Source: an uncultured bacterium (GTDB taxonomy: Bacteria > Verrucomicrobiota > Verrucomicrobiia > CAIQCK01). Taken from it: a stretch of DNA of 64,000 nt. Below are positions 1 to 8,515 of the stretch, piece after piece (within the stretch, counting starts at the first letter, position 1; every line of letters begins with the position of its first letter). The stretch spans positions 23,278 to 87,277 of the forward strand of contig CAIQCK010000014.1 in NCBI GenBank assembly GCA_903870275.1, read 5' to 3'. The notes under the pieces are model-generated. The model saw nothing but the letters and a program-made list of their open reading frames with translations, was not told the origin of the DNA and did no database searches. A program made the translations under genes and the position numbers.

Positions 1-1195
1 CCACCGAAAGCAGCGTCACCGGGCCGTGCTTGACGGTCATCTGGATCGAAAGCCCCTTACCCGGCTTGCCGTGATACACCGGCACCGGCACCAGGCCGAC
101 GCGCCCCTCGGCAATCGCGAAATGCGCCGGCCCGTCGTGGCCGAGAAAGACCACGTCGTCCTTGAAATCGGCCAGATATAATTCGCTGAACGAGCCGCCG
201 ACACCGAAAAGGTCCATGATCTTCATGGCCTGCACGTTCTTGACCTCGCACTCGCCCGCCACAGGAACGCCGCGGCCAGTGAGCAACGTGTTTCCCGCAA
301 TCACGGAAGTGACGATGTCCTGATACGGGTTGCCCTCGACGCTCTCGTAGTAATAGGCCATCGAGCCGAGGTTGCGGGCGGCCACCAGCGCGTCGAGCGC
401 GCAGGAAGTCCGGGCGGCGCGAACGATTTCGGCGGCTTCACACTCCGGCGACACGTCGAACTCGCGCCGGAACTGTTCGACCTTCTTCCCCGCCTCCGAG
501 TCGGTCACGGCCTCGCGCAACCGGTGCAGCTCGCACATTTCCAGCAACTCGAAGTGGTTGCCGAACGCAACCGACTGCTGGGTCATGTCGCTGTAAACGT
601 CGAGCATCCCGCAATAGTAGTGCCCCAGCACGCCGACTCGGTTCCGCCTCATGCCCGTCGCGACCTTCGCGGCGTCCGCCCAGTCGCGGATGTCCCGCCA
701 CGCCGCGTCGTCCTGGAGGTGGCCGGTGACGAGATGATAAGCAACGCCCGCGCGGTTGAAGACGCACGCGATCTCCGGCGCGGAACACGCCTGGCAATGT
801 TCGAGCCAGACGCCGGTCATCAACCCACGGTCGCCGAGCGCGTTGAACTTCGCGTAGTCCAGTTGCGGCACGGGTTGGAGGTTGAGCACCACCACCGGCA
901 CCCCGACGTGCTGCACCACCGGCAATACCGTCGAGCTGAGCGCGTAGGTCGAAACGTAGAGAAAAATGAACTCAACCTCCTCGCGCCGGAACAGCGACGC
1001 CACTTCGCGCGCCCTGGCCGGATTGTCCACCATGCCGGCGTCCACCAGTTCGACCCCAAAGCCGCGGAGTTTGCCCGCAATCTGCGCTTGATAGCCCATC
1101 AGCCGGTCCAACAGGCCGCCAAACTGCGGCCAATAGGTGTCGAGACCGACGCCGAAAAGGCCGATGCGAGTTTTCTTCTGCGTGTTGTTGTTCAT
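1..1195 (-). CDS. L-arabinose/L-fucose isomerase-like protein (3' end outside window)
   Basis: An open frame runs from an ATG at 1195 to the left edge with no stop, giving 398 visible codons, so the protein is cut by the window. The start is preceded by a strong GGGAGG ribosome site. The N-terminus (KKTRIGLFGVGLDTYWPQF) and the following segments (LVDAGMVDN, FLYVSTYALSSTVLPVVQ, VLNLQPVPQLDY) match the layout of the first domain of the L-fucose/L-arabinose isomerase family, which interconverts aldoses and ketoses in the cytoplasm. Later parts (GNHFELLEMCEL, VAGECEVKNVQAMKIMDLFG) fit the substrate domain, where a Glu is a metal ligand in the family. No signal peptide is seen. It lies 13 bp downstream of the glycosidase-like gene and is probably the distal gene of that operon. 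Members annotated only as isomerase-like are common in Verrucomicrobiota, so the real sugar is unknown. Confidence 0.8.
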   Translation of the reverse strand, partial: MNNNTQKKTRIGLFGVGLDTYWPQFGGLLDRLMGYQAQIAGKLRGFGVELVDAGMVDNPARAREVASLFRREEVEFIFLYVSTYALSSTVLPVVQHVGVPVVVLNLQPVPQLDYAKFNALGDRGLMTGVWLEHCQACSAPEIACVFNRAGVAYHLVTGHLQDDAAWRDIRDWADAAKVATGMRRNRVGVLGHYYCGMLDVYSDMTQQSVAFGNHFELLEMCELHRLREAVTDSEAGKKVEQFRREFDVSPECEAAEIVRAARTSCALDALVAARNLGSMAYYYESVEGNPYQDIVTSVIAGNTLLTGRGVPVAGECEVKNVQAMKIMDLFGVGGSFSELYLADFKDDVVFLGHDGPAHFAIAEGRVGLVPVPVYHGKPGKGLSIQMTVKHGPVTLLSV

Positions 1196-1208
1196 AAACA
1201 CCTCCCAA

Positions 1209-4010
1209 TCATCGCCAATCAACGGAGAGTAATTCGTATTCGTCCAACGCCGGCAGCCGAATGGAGACCACCTCACCGCTCTGCTCGTGGGACAACAGCT
1301 TGCCGCTCCAAAGCGCGTGAACATCGGAAACCCGTGCGCCCGACGGAACCCGCACGCGAACCACCAGGTTGGAGATCGGCTGCCAATCCTCGGTGCGGTC
1401 CAACGAGTCGCGCTGCTGGTTGAGAAGGTGCACCAGATAACGATGCGGTTGTTGATACAGCGACACACCGACAATCCCGGAAGCTTCGACGCGCACCGGC
1501 AGTTCGCCGTTCGCCAGCCACCGGACGGCGTTCGCAAAGAGCCGTTCGATTTTGGGAGACGGCTGCGCGCATTGTGCGGCGTCGAGCCGGCCGGGCAGGT
1601 AAACGGCGCGACCTTTGCCGAACGAATGCGTCACAATCGCGGGAACGGATTCGTCCGGCGCGCCGTCCGTCTTGAGCCACGCGGCGACGGAGGCCGCGTC
1701 CGCGCTGACGACGACATGAGGCTCCGTGTGCTCAATGCCGGAGCGGTCGCCCGCGATTCCTTCGTTCAACGGATGCTTCGCCGGTTCAATGACGCGCGCC
1801 ATCGCCGGAAGCACGCTGCGGTAGTGGACTCCCAACACATCGGCGAGCGCAAAATCGTCCCGCCGCCTGCCCTTCTCGTCGTAAAGCGATGTTTCGTGCG
1901 TGGCGAGCAACCCGCCGCCGTTTTCAACGAAGCGCCGGACCGCCGCCACCTGCGCGTCGGACATGAGCGCCACATTGGCGAGGCAAAGCACCCGGCAACC
2001 TTGCAGCGACTCCTCGAAATGCGGTCGGTGCAATGTGACGACCGGCAGGCCGGAGCGCATCAGCGCCGAATACGCGCCAACATAGGGCGCAAGGAAGCGG
2101 TCCTGTTTATAGCTGACGCGCGGCGGGCGCGGCGTGGACGATTGCGTTTGCGAAGTGTGCAAATCGCGGGGCAGCGCCAGAAATTTCACCGCCGCCGTCG
2201 TCTCGAAATCCAGCTCCGCCGCGTGGCGGGCCATGAAGTCGAAGATCGGCTTCATGCCGGGCGTGCTCCAGAAGTTCGGATAAGCGCCGTTGGCCAGCCC
2301 CTGAAATGCGAGCCAGCGCGCCTCGTGCTCCGTGAAGTGGCGGTGCGGATAGATGTTAAACAACACCGGGACGTGAAACACGCTGGAGTAGCCGGCCATT
2401 TCGCCCGCCCGCCACGCCGTGTGCATCCACGGCCGCGGACTGTAAACCTCCGTGAGCGTCGCGTCGTAACAATCCGCGCAGTTCGATTTCGGATGCGAGT
2501 GGAATGTCGTCAGCGCGCCGGGCTTGGCGGCCTTGACCGTTTCGGAAAACGCGCGCGTGATGTCGCCGAAGGTCCGATACATCATCTCGGTCCATCGCCG
2601 GGCATCCGGGTCGTTTTCGACGTCGCCCACCGGCTGCGGATCGGAACCGAATTCCGCCCAGCACGCCCAGCCCATCCTGATCTTCGCGAGTTTTTCGACC
2701 GGCATCGGCTCCCCGAACATCTCCTGGTATTTTCGGCGGCAGTGCTCGCAAAAACAAAACTGCGGTGTCAGGCCGTCCACGTAAAGGCCGGCGGGTTTGT
2801 ATTTCGTGAAAACCTCCGTCAACAAATCGAGGAGAAATTTCCGGTAACGCGGGTTGTTGACGCACGTGTAGCGCGTGTCGCCGCGATCGGCGCCATAAGC
2901 CCGGCGCGATGCGATGTGACCTTCTGCGTCGCGCACGGCGCAATCCGCGAACAGCGGATTGTCGGCGTACACGGCATTGGGATTCATGTAAAACACGATC
3001 TTCACGCCAGTCCGCGAACCTTCCTCAACGGCTTCGCGCAGGTAATCCAGTTGTCCGAGGCCCGGCGCGTGCGGTGCCACGTCGCTCTGGAAAAACGCCT
3101 CGCCACCCCAGAAGCAACCTAGCCGCAACGCTTCGCCACCGTTGGCGGCCACCTGCCGGACCAACTGCCGGATGTCGCCGGCGTGCCGGTGAGCCAGTTC
3201 TTCGCGCCAGGAATCCTTGGTATACCAGCGCGGCACGCGCATCCAGTCCGGCAGCCGCTTCTTGCCGGCAACAAGGGAATCTTCCGTCAACGCCGGCAGC
3301 GCAGCGGTTTCAACGCGCGGCGGCGTTGCCGGAAGCGAACGCAAGCGTAGCGCATATTCAGTGTCCTCGTCGGCGGGCGTGTAAGCGGTTTCATCCGTCA
3401 GACAGATCGCGACCAGCCGCGGATTGAACGCCGGTTCCGCCTGCCGCCACTTCATCGGCGCATACACCGTGGCGGCCGTGCGACGGGCGCGCACGCGGAA
3501 CTTCCAGCGGCCCGATTCCAGCTTCACGGTTGAAGCGCCGGCAGCCAGATCGCTGAGCGCGCGCTCATCGCACAAAGCGCGCCACTTCCAGCCGCGTTCA
3601 CCCGCCGGCTGGTTCGCCCAAACGCCCAACACCTTCTGTTCACCGCCGGTTTCCGCCACTGCGTCAAAAGCCTCCACGCCGCCGCTGGGACAACAGATGC
3701 GCGCCCAAAGCCGGTAGCTTCCAGCGTGCGGCACATCCACGACAAACGTGGCCGAACTCACCATCTTCTCATCGGGTTCTTCGATGGCGATGATCGGAAC
3801 AAGGAAATCACCCATCGCTTTCGCGTCGCGCAGATTCACACTCGACGCACGAATCATCCACGGCGAAAGCTCCCCGGCGTCCTGCGCCGCCACCCAGACG
3901 CGCGAGGCCGGACACTCCGCCGCTGCGAAGCACAGCACCCCGGCCACTGCCGCTTGCGCGACAAGCCGGAGCGAATTGCGAACTCCTGCCTGGAACTCGT
4001 TCGTTGTCAT
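1209..4010 (-). CDS. Secreted GH42/GH29-like glycoside hydrolase with class I glutamine amidotransferase-like domain
   Basis: A 933-residue protein with an N-terminal hydrophobic export signal. ATG at 4010 is chosen over an in-frame TTG at 4016 because AAGGG lies six bases before the ATG. Residues about 285-560 look like a TIM barrel: a strand ending in VKIVFYMNPNAVY, the putative acid site GLYVDGL, and a Cys/His cluster CFCEHC typical of hypothetical glycosyl hydrolases related to GH42 and GH29. Around residue 700 comes NGGGLLATHETSLYD, the signature of the beta-galactosidase trimerisation (GATase-like) domain, then a beta-rich tail. The substrate cannot be read from sequence. Its context (SGNH esterase 9 bp upstream, isomerase-like protein downstream) points to breakdown of a decorated sugar. 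It could also be a catalytically inactive glycan-binding relative. Confidence 0.7.
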   Translation of the reverse strand: MTTNEFQAGVRNSLRLVAQAAVAGVLCFAAAECPASRVWVAAQDAGELSPWMIRASSVNLRDAKAMGDFLVPIIAIEEPDEKMVSSATFVVDVPHAGSYRLWARICCPSGGVEAFDAVAETGGEQKVLGVWANQPAGERGWKWRALCDERALSDLAAGASTVKLESGRWKFRVRARRTAATVYAPMKWRQAEPAFNPRLVAICLTDETAYTPADEDTEYALRLRSLPATPPRVETAALPALTEDSLVAGKKRLPDWMRVPRWYTKDSWREELAHRHAGDIRQLVRQVAANGGEALRLGCFWGGEAFFQSDVAPHAPGLGQLDYLREAVEEGSRTGVKIVFYMNPNAVYADNPLFADCAVRDAEGHIASRRAYGADRGDTRYTCVNNPRYRKFLLDLLTEVFTKYKPAGLYVDGLTPQFCFCEHCRRKYQEMFGEPMPVEKLAKIRMGWACWAEFGSDPQPVGDVENDPDARRWTEMMYRTFGDITRAFSETVKAAKPGALTTFHSHPKSNCADCYDATLTEVYSPRPWMHTAWRAGEMAGYSSVFHVPVLFNIYPHRHFTEHEARWLAFQGLANGAYPNFWSTPGMKPIFDFMARHAAELDFETTAAVKFLALPRDLHTSQTQSSTPRPPRVSYKQDRFLAPYVGAYSALMRSGLPVVTLHRPHFEESLQGCRVLCLANVALMSDAQVAAVRRFVENGGGLLATHETSLYDEKGRRRDDFALADVLGVHYRSVLPAMARVIEPAKHPLNEGIAGDRSGIEHTEPHVVVSADAASVAAWLKTDGAPDESVPAIVTHSFGKGRAVYLPGRLDAAQCAQPSPKIERLFANAVRWLANGELPVRVEASGIVGVSLYQQPHRYLVHLLNQQRDSLDRTEDWQPISNLVVRVRVPSGARVSDVHALWSGKLLSHEQSGEVVSIRLPALDEYELLSVDWR

Positions 4011-4019
4011 GCTCAACCC

Positions 4020-5222
4020 TTAAGGCAAAAACAGCCGCGCAATGGCGTCGCCGACGCCTTGGCCGCCGGGCGGCGCCAGATGAATGTTGTCGGAGAACCA
4101 GCCGAGCTGCTTCATGGCGGCGCGATCCAGCCCGGCCTGCAAATCGAGATAGGGATAATGCTTCGCCTCGAACCATTCGGTCCGCTCCTTCCACGTCTGC
4201 GCGTCGGCAGGGCTGATGCCGTCGCGCGGGTCCCAACACTTGAAAAAGAAGAACTGCGTCGCCGGCACGGCGCGCGACACGCGCCGCACCAGCCGCTCGT
4301 ATTCGTAGAGCCGGTTGGTGTCGCTCACCGGAGCGCTGCCGCCGCTCTCGGGCTTGGTCAGGAAGATGATGGTGTAGTCGGGTGAAAACTCGCGGAGGAT
4401 TTTCTCCCAGCCCGGCTGCCGCCAGATGAAGTCGTGCGCCCAGTAGCCGCCGCGGGAAATGTTGTAGACAATCACGCCCGGCGCGGAGTTCTCGACGATT
4501 GCGCCATGCAGCCAGAGCGTGCCGTCGTGGACGCCACTGACGAGCAACGCGTGCCGGCCGTCGGCTGCCTCGAATTTTGCCAGCCCGATGTCCAGCGGCG
4601 CGCCGTTAGCCGCGGGGGCGACGGTTTGTTTGCGGTCGTCGAGCGAAACCGTGAATCCGGCCGCGCGATTCGCCACCGGTTCGCCGTCAAACGTGTTGAA
4701 CGTGCCGCTGCTGTAAACGAGGGTGAATTTGCTGCCCCTAGCGTGCAGTTCGTAGGACGATTGCGGATCGTCGGCGGCGAGGAACATGCCGTTCCAACCG
4801 AGATACGGCCAGCAATCGCCGCGACCGCCCCACCCCTGCCGCCAGCGGCCCGTGATCTGCGAGGTAAAATCTTCCTCGTTCCAAAGCCAGCTTGGCATGC
4901 TGCCGGCCCTGGTTTGCGCGAAGGTCGCCCACAAAGCGCCCAGCCCGCCACTGCCGTAAGCGGCTTGAAGATTTTTGCGGAAATGGTGCGACCAATGAAA
5001 GCCGCCGTCGCTAAGGCTGTCGCCGATGATAAGGATGCGCAGCTTGCCGTCCCTGCCAAGGTGTTGCGCCTTGTTTTTGAACGACGCCATGAACGTGCCG
5101 GCGTTCTTCAGTCCTTTCAACGGATAACCGTCGTTCCACGCGGTCGCGTCGCCCGCGTTGGCAGACATCACCGCCGCAACCATCCACAACGAAACGAGAC
5201 ACGCAGCAACAATGGTTTTCAT
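4020..5222 (-). CDS. Secreted SGNH/GDSL-family hydrolase
   Basis: A 400-residue protein beginning MKTIVAACLVSLWM, a typical Sec signal peptide. The ATG at 5222 is preferred to an upstream TTG because GGGAGAAGG stands before it. Block I of the SGNH family is clear (ILIIGDSLSDGG, nucleophile Ser about residue 68), and the C-terminal block V (SDNIHLAPPGG) supplies the catalytic Asp and His. The family hydrolyses esters, usually acetyl groups on polysaccharides. The gene lies 9 bp before the glycosidase-like gene and 34 bp after the DUF2961 gene, so it is most likely part of one operon and removes acyl groups from the glycan that the neighbours attack (inference). Confidence 0.8.
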   Translation of the reverse strand: MKTIVAACLVSLWMVAAVMSANAGDATAWNDGYPLKGLKNAGTFMASFKNKAQHLGRDGKLRILIIGDSLSDGGFHWSHHFRKNLQAAYGSGGLGALWATFAQTRAGSMPSWLWNEEDFTSQITGRWRQGWGGRGDCWPYLGWNGMFLAADDPQSSYELHARGSKFTLVYSSGTFNTFDGEPVANRAAGFTVSLDDRKQTVAPAANGAPLDIGLAKFEAADGRHALLVSGVHDGTLWLHGAIVENSAPGVIVYNISRGGYWAHDFIWRQPGWEKILREFSPDYTIIFLTKPESGGSAPVSDTNRLYEYERLVRRVSRAVPATQFFFFKCWDPRDGISPADAQTWKERTEWFEAKHYPYLDLQAGLDRAAMKQLGWFSDNIHLAPPGGQGVGDAIARLFLP

Positions 5223-5256
5223 TCCGTTTTCGCCTTCTCCCAACCGGCGCGGCCGC

Positions 5257-7323
5257 TTACGGCACGCGCTCCAGTTTCACGTAATCGAGACCGGCCATGT
5301 AACGCTTGATCGCTTTCTCGTTTGCGCCAACGATCTCCAGCGTCAGGCGATGGCCGCCTTTCTTCAACTCGCGCACGCCGAGGTCGAGCGGGCCGGTCGG
5401 GACGACCTGCGAATTGTAGAGATCAAACGGCTGGCCGAGTTTTTCGCCGTCGAGCGAGAGTTGCACAATGCCGTAGTCGCGCGCCTTCGTGAGCTGGGCA
5501 ATCAGTTTGTATCGGCCCTCCTCCTTCACGGGCACCTCCACCGTCAGCCGGTCGCCCGGTTTGCCGTCAATCCACCAGAGATGCGACTGGTCGCTCCACG
5601 CGCCGCCGAAGTGCGACAGGTCCTGCGGATGCGCCTGGCCGCCGGTGCGCTCGACGATTTTCAACTCCTCGCCTTCGAGCGCGCCGGCCACGCGCATGAT
5701 CGGCGGCTTCACATACCAGCCGATGCGTTCGCCCAGCGGCACCGGCGTGTAAGCATCCTTCTGCCCCGCGGCCTGATACCAATACACCATCGCCGCGTAG
5801 AGCGTCGGCTTCTCGTTCTTGTAATACTTTTCGATGTCGGCTTCGTAGGCGGTGTGGAACGGGATGTTGTCGGCAATGTGCCAGCGGTTGACACTGATAT
5901 GGCCGCGGCTGCCGCCGTCGTTGTGCGTCTGGTTATGATAGGCGTTCGTGAAAAGCAGCGGTGAACTCCATGCGTAGCCGAAGTAATCCTCCGAGCCGGT
6001 GCCGAACGTGGACGGAAACTTCTCGCCGTCCACGAAAAACTTCTTGTCGCCCTCGCCCCACCAGCCGCCGCGCGGGTTCCAGATGTGCAGCATCACGCCC
6101 ACGAACCGCCCGCAGCCTTGCGTCTTGAGCATCGTCCAGTCAATTGCACGCCGCTCCGGCTCCTCCGGCAAAAACGCATCGCGATGCCACTTGGCGTGAA
6201 ACCGCGCCAGCGTCTCGACCGGCCGCGTCAGCGGCGCGTGCCTCACGCCAAACATGACGGTCCGCTTCTCCTTGCCGTCGTTGACCAACTCGATGCGCGC
6301 CTTTTTCGCGAACGGCATATACCAGAACGAGTAAAAGCCGTCGTCGGTCATGCCGAGCGGCAGCGAGCGGTATTTGTTGAAACCCGGCGCGGAGCCAAAG
6401 AAATCACCGAGCGGCGCCCACACCGCCGGTTGCGCGTCGTCGTCCCACGTGATACGCAAACAAAGTTCGCGCAGCACGTCGCGGTCGTCCGGCGCGGCAG
6501 GCAGGTCCAGCTTCGCGCGCAACGCCGTGATCGCTTGCGGGCCACTCAACTCCGCCACCAACGCGGTTTCACCTGCGCCCACGGCGATGTTTTTTTCCTC
6601 TGTGTTCTCGCCGGGGCGCGCGCCCGCCCGATCGTCGCCGCAGCGGTTCGCCAGACACTCGTCCACCTTCGCCAGCGCCGCCGTTTCCTCCACAGAAAGC
6701 TCGCGGCGGAACACCGGCAGCACCGTATCCTTCGCATACGTCGTATAGGTGAAATGGTAGTAAGCGCCCCAGCCTTTCTCGGCGACGATCTTGCACGATT
6801 TGCGGAATGGGATCGGCACGTAATTGTTCCAGCCGTTGGCCACTGTGTGGCAAACCGCCTTGCCGAGGAACGGCACTTCGGTGCCGTCAAAATATTTCTT
6901 GAACGGCAAATCCACCACCGGCTCGGCGGCACCATCGAGGAAGATCTTCACGCGGCCCTGCTCCGGCCGCGCCGACCAGATGCGCCAGATGACGCCGGGA
7001 CCTTCCATCTCCGCGAAAACCGAGAGGTCGTTTTCCTTGCGAATGATGCCGCTGCCGTCGCCGTTGGCGTCCCACTTCACATACTTGCCAGTGGCCTCGT
7101 CGTATTTGCTGGCGCGGTCGTAGCTGGACCATTGCTGGCACTTCTCGCCCGGCGCGGGCAGCACCGCCAGCGATTCAAGATCGGTGAGCCGCTTGATCAA
7201 ATCGAGGTAGGTGAACTGCTGCCCCGCCCACGCAGACACGGCAGCGCCAACCAACGTCAGGGCCAGGGCGACTTGCTTGCACCGGCTGAAAAAAACAATC
7301 GAGTGGATTAAATCTGATTTCAT
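5257..7323 (-). CDS. Secreted DUF2961 protein with C-terminal carbohydrate-binding-like domain
   Basis: A 688-residue protein starting MKSDLIHSIVFFSRC with a hydrophobic export segment ending near SAWAGQQ. The open frame extends 45 codons further upstream, but that part consists of a dispersed inverted repeat and is not taken as coding; AGGA stands before the ATG at 7323. The core (IWRIWSARPEQGRVKIFLDG, KSCKIVAEKGWGAYYHFTY, GSEDYFGYAW) is typical of DUF2961. Some relatives of this family have been found to be glycoside hydrolases (GH172, acting on difructose anhydride or D-arabinofuranosides), so a glycosidase role is reasonable but not shown here. The last 130 residues form a beta-sandwich-like region with repeated hydrophobic strands. 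It belongs to the operon between the ThuA and SGNH genes. Confidence 0.75.
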   Translation of the reverse strand: MKSDLIHSIVFFSRCKQVALALTLVGAAVSAWAGQQFTYLDLIKRLTDLESLAVLPAPGEKCQQWSSYDRASKYDEATGKYVKWDANGDGSGIIRKENDLSVFAEMEGPGVIWRIWSARPEQGRVKIFLDGAAEPVVDLPFKKYFDGTEVPFLGKAVCHTVANGWNNYVPIPFRKSCKIVAEKGWGAYYHFTYTTYAKDTVLPVFRRELSVEETAALAKVDECLANRCGDDRAGARPGENTEEKNIAVGAGETALVAELSGPQAITALRAKLDLPAAPDDRDVLRELCLRITWDDDAQPAVWAPLGDFFGSAPGFNKYRSLPLGMTDDGFYSFWYMPFAKKARIELVNDGKEKRTVMFGVRHAPLTRPVETLARFHAKWHRDAFLPEEPERRAIDWTMLKTQGCGRFVGVMLHIWNPRGGWWGEGDKKFFVDGEKFPSTFGTGSEDYFGYAWSSPLLFTNAYHNQTHNDGGSRGHISVNRWHIADNIPFHTAYEADIEKYYKNEKPTLYAAMVYWYQAAGQKDAYTPVPLGERIGWYVKPPIMRVAGALEGEELKIVERTGGQAHPQDLSHFGGAWSDQSHLWWIDGKPGDRLTVEVPVKEEGRYKLIAQLTKARDYGIVQLSLDGEKLGQPFDLYNSQVVPTGPLDLGVRELKKGGHRLTLEIVGANEKAIKRYMAGLDYVKLERVP

Positions 7324-7371
7324 GGTGCTGTCCTGAGTCCTTTCCTCTTGTCGCAATCTTCGCCAACCTCC

Positions 7372-7444
7372 AACGCAAAGGCGCAGAGAACACAGAGTTC
7401 CGCAAAGCCTCTGCGAACCTCTGCTCCCTCCGCGCCTCTGCGTT
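7372..7444. repeat. Dispersed inverted repeat in an operon gap
   Basis: Arms AACGCAAAGGCGCAGAG (7372-7388) and its near complement CTCCGCGCCTCTGCGTT (7428-7444) match at 15 of 17 positions and flank a 39-base loop rich in CTCTGC words. It fills most of the unusually long 147-bp gap between the ThuA gene and the DUF2961 gene. I recall phrases such as AACGCAGAGGCGCAGAG recurring between genes in Verrucomicrobiota genomes; that is memory, not a search. Confidence 0.6.
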
Positions 7445-7470
7445 TTATTCCGCAGCACCGCCCGCCGCCG

Positions 7471-8436
7471 TTACTTCTTCGGCGTCGCGTCAGCTTCGGT
7501 ATCGCCGAGCGCCCACTGGATGCCGTCGAGGTAATACTGCACGATCATCGGCTCTTGGAACACATTCATGCCGTGGCCGAGCGAGCAGTAGAACAGCCGG
7601 CCTTTGCCGACGTTCTTGATCCACGAGACCGCGTAGTCGCCATCGTCGCGGCAGCCGCGCGGCTTGCCGGTCTTCGCGTCCGGCGTCGTGATGGCCTTGG
7701 AGGTTGCCTCATCCGAAAGGTCCATGCCGATCAACACGCGGCGGTCGGCGCGCGTGTAGGCGTTCTTGAACTGATAAATCTCGTCCTTCAACCGGAAGCC
7801 TTTGCCGTCAAACACGCGGCAGAGCGGATGGTTCGGCTCATCGAGCTTGAAGGCCCACTTGCCGTCGCTCTTGCCGCCCGGACCACCGCCGCCCCACGGG
7901 TGTCCGGCGAACTGGCCGCCCATCAACTGCTGGCCTTCGACCCACTTGTTGAAATTGTCGGTCGCGGAATGGATGCCAATGATGGCCTTGCCACTGTTGA
8001 TGAAGTCGAGGATCGCCTGTTTATACTCCGGCGCCGGGTCAAGGCTGGTGGTGTTGCTAAACACCAATCCGTCATACTTGGCCAGATTCGCGGCGTCGAG
8101 CGCCTCCCATTCGCGACTGAAGTCGCACGTCCACGCGCCGGTCTTCTTGCCCATCAGTTCCAGACATTTGTTGCCGCCGGCAATGCCACTGCCATGGAAA
8201 AAGCCCTCGCAACGCCAGAACACCAGCAGTTTGTGCGCTTTCTTCGGCGTCGCGGCCTTCGCGGCCAGCGCCGCTTCGATCTTTTCCAAATCTGCGGGCG
8301 AAATCTCCGGCACCTTCGTCTTGTCCGGAGGCGGCGGCTTTGCGGCTTTCGGTTTATCCTGGGCTACGCACACAGTCGCCGTCACGCAAAGCGCCGCGAC
8401 CAATGAAAAAATCGTCAAGGTGTTCTTCGTCTTCAT
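7471..8436 (-). CDS. Secreted ThuA-domain protein
   Basis: About 321 residues. Three ATG codons stand in a row (8442, 8439, 8436); the last is best spaced from AAGGAAG. A Sec signal (TIFSLVAALCVTATVCVAQ) is followed by a Pro/Lys linker and a ThuA fold of the glutamine-amidotransferase-like superfamily: HKLLVFWRCEGFFHGSGI, AIIGIHSATDNF, then GKGRLFYCSLGHG near the end. Related Agrobacterium ThuA works with the dehydrogenase ThuB on 3-keto sugars derived from disaccharides. Here a Gfo/Idh/MocA dehydrogenase gene lies 70 bp upstream, giving the same pairing. It probably acts in the periplasm on oxidised sugars; the exact reaction is inferred from neighbours. Confidence 0.8.
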   Translation of the reverse strand: MKTKNTLTIFSLVAALCVTATVCVAQDKPKAAKPPPPDKTKVPEISPADLEKIEAALAAKAATPKKAHKLLVFWRCEGFFHGSGIAGGNKCLELMGKKTGAWTCDFSREWEALDAANLAKYDGLVFSNTTSLDPAPEYKQAILDFINSGKAIIGIHSATDNFNKWVEGQQLMGGQFAGHPWGGGGPGGKSDGKWAFKLDEPNHPLCRVFDGKGFRLKDEIYQFKNAYTRADRRVLIGMDLSDEATSKAITTPDAKTGKPRGCRDDGDYAVSWIKNVGKGRLFYCSLGHGMNVFQEPMIVQYYLDGIQWALGDTEADATPKK

Positions 8437-8456
8437 CATCATTCTTCCTTTATCTA

Positions 8457-8515
8457 CTGGCTTCCGGCTTCTGACTTCTGTCTTCTGTCTTCCTACTTCT
8501 CTTCTCTCACAACGT
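8457..8515. repeat. Low-complexity CT-rich phrase tract
   Basis: The words TTCTGACTTCTGTCTTCTG repeat in imperfect 7-base steps, so the coding (-) strand reads as GAAGACAG repeats immediately before the ThuA start. It overlaps the last codons of the neighbouring oxidoreductase gene (stop at 8507). It is not needed for coding of the ThuA protein and looks like one of several short repeated phrases between genes in this window. Confidence 0.5.

Noticed and set aside
7324..7458. Upstream extension of the DUF2961 protein by 45 residues
   Set aside because: The extension is made of the dispersed GCAGAG inverted repeat and has no ribosome site; the signal peptide begins at 7323.
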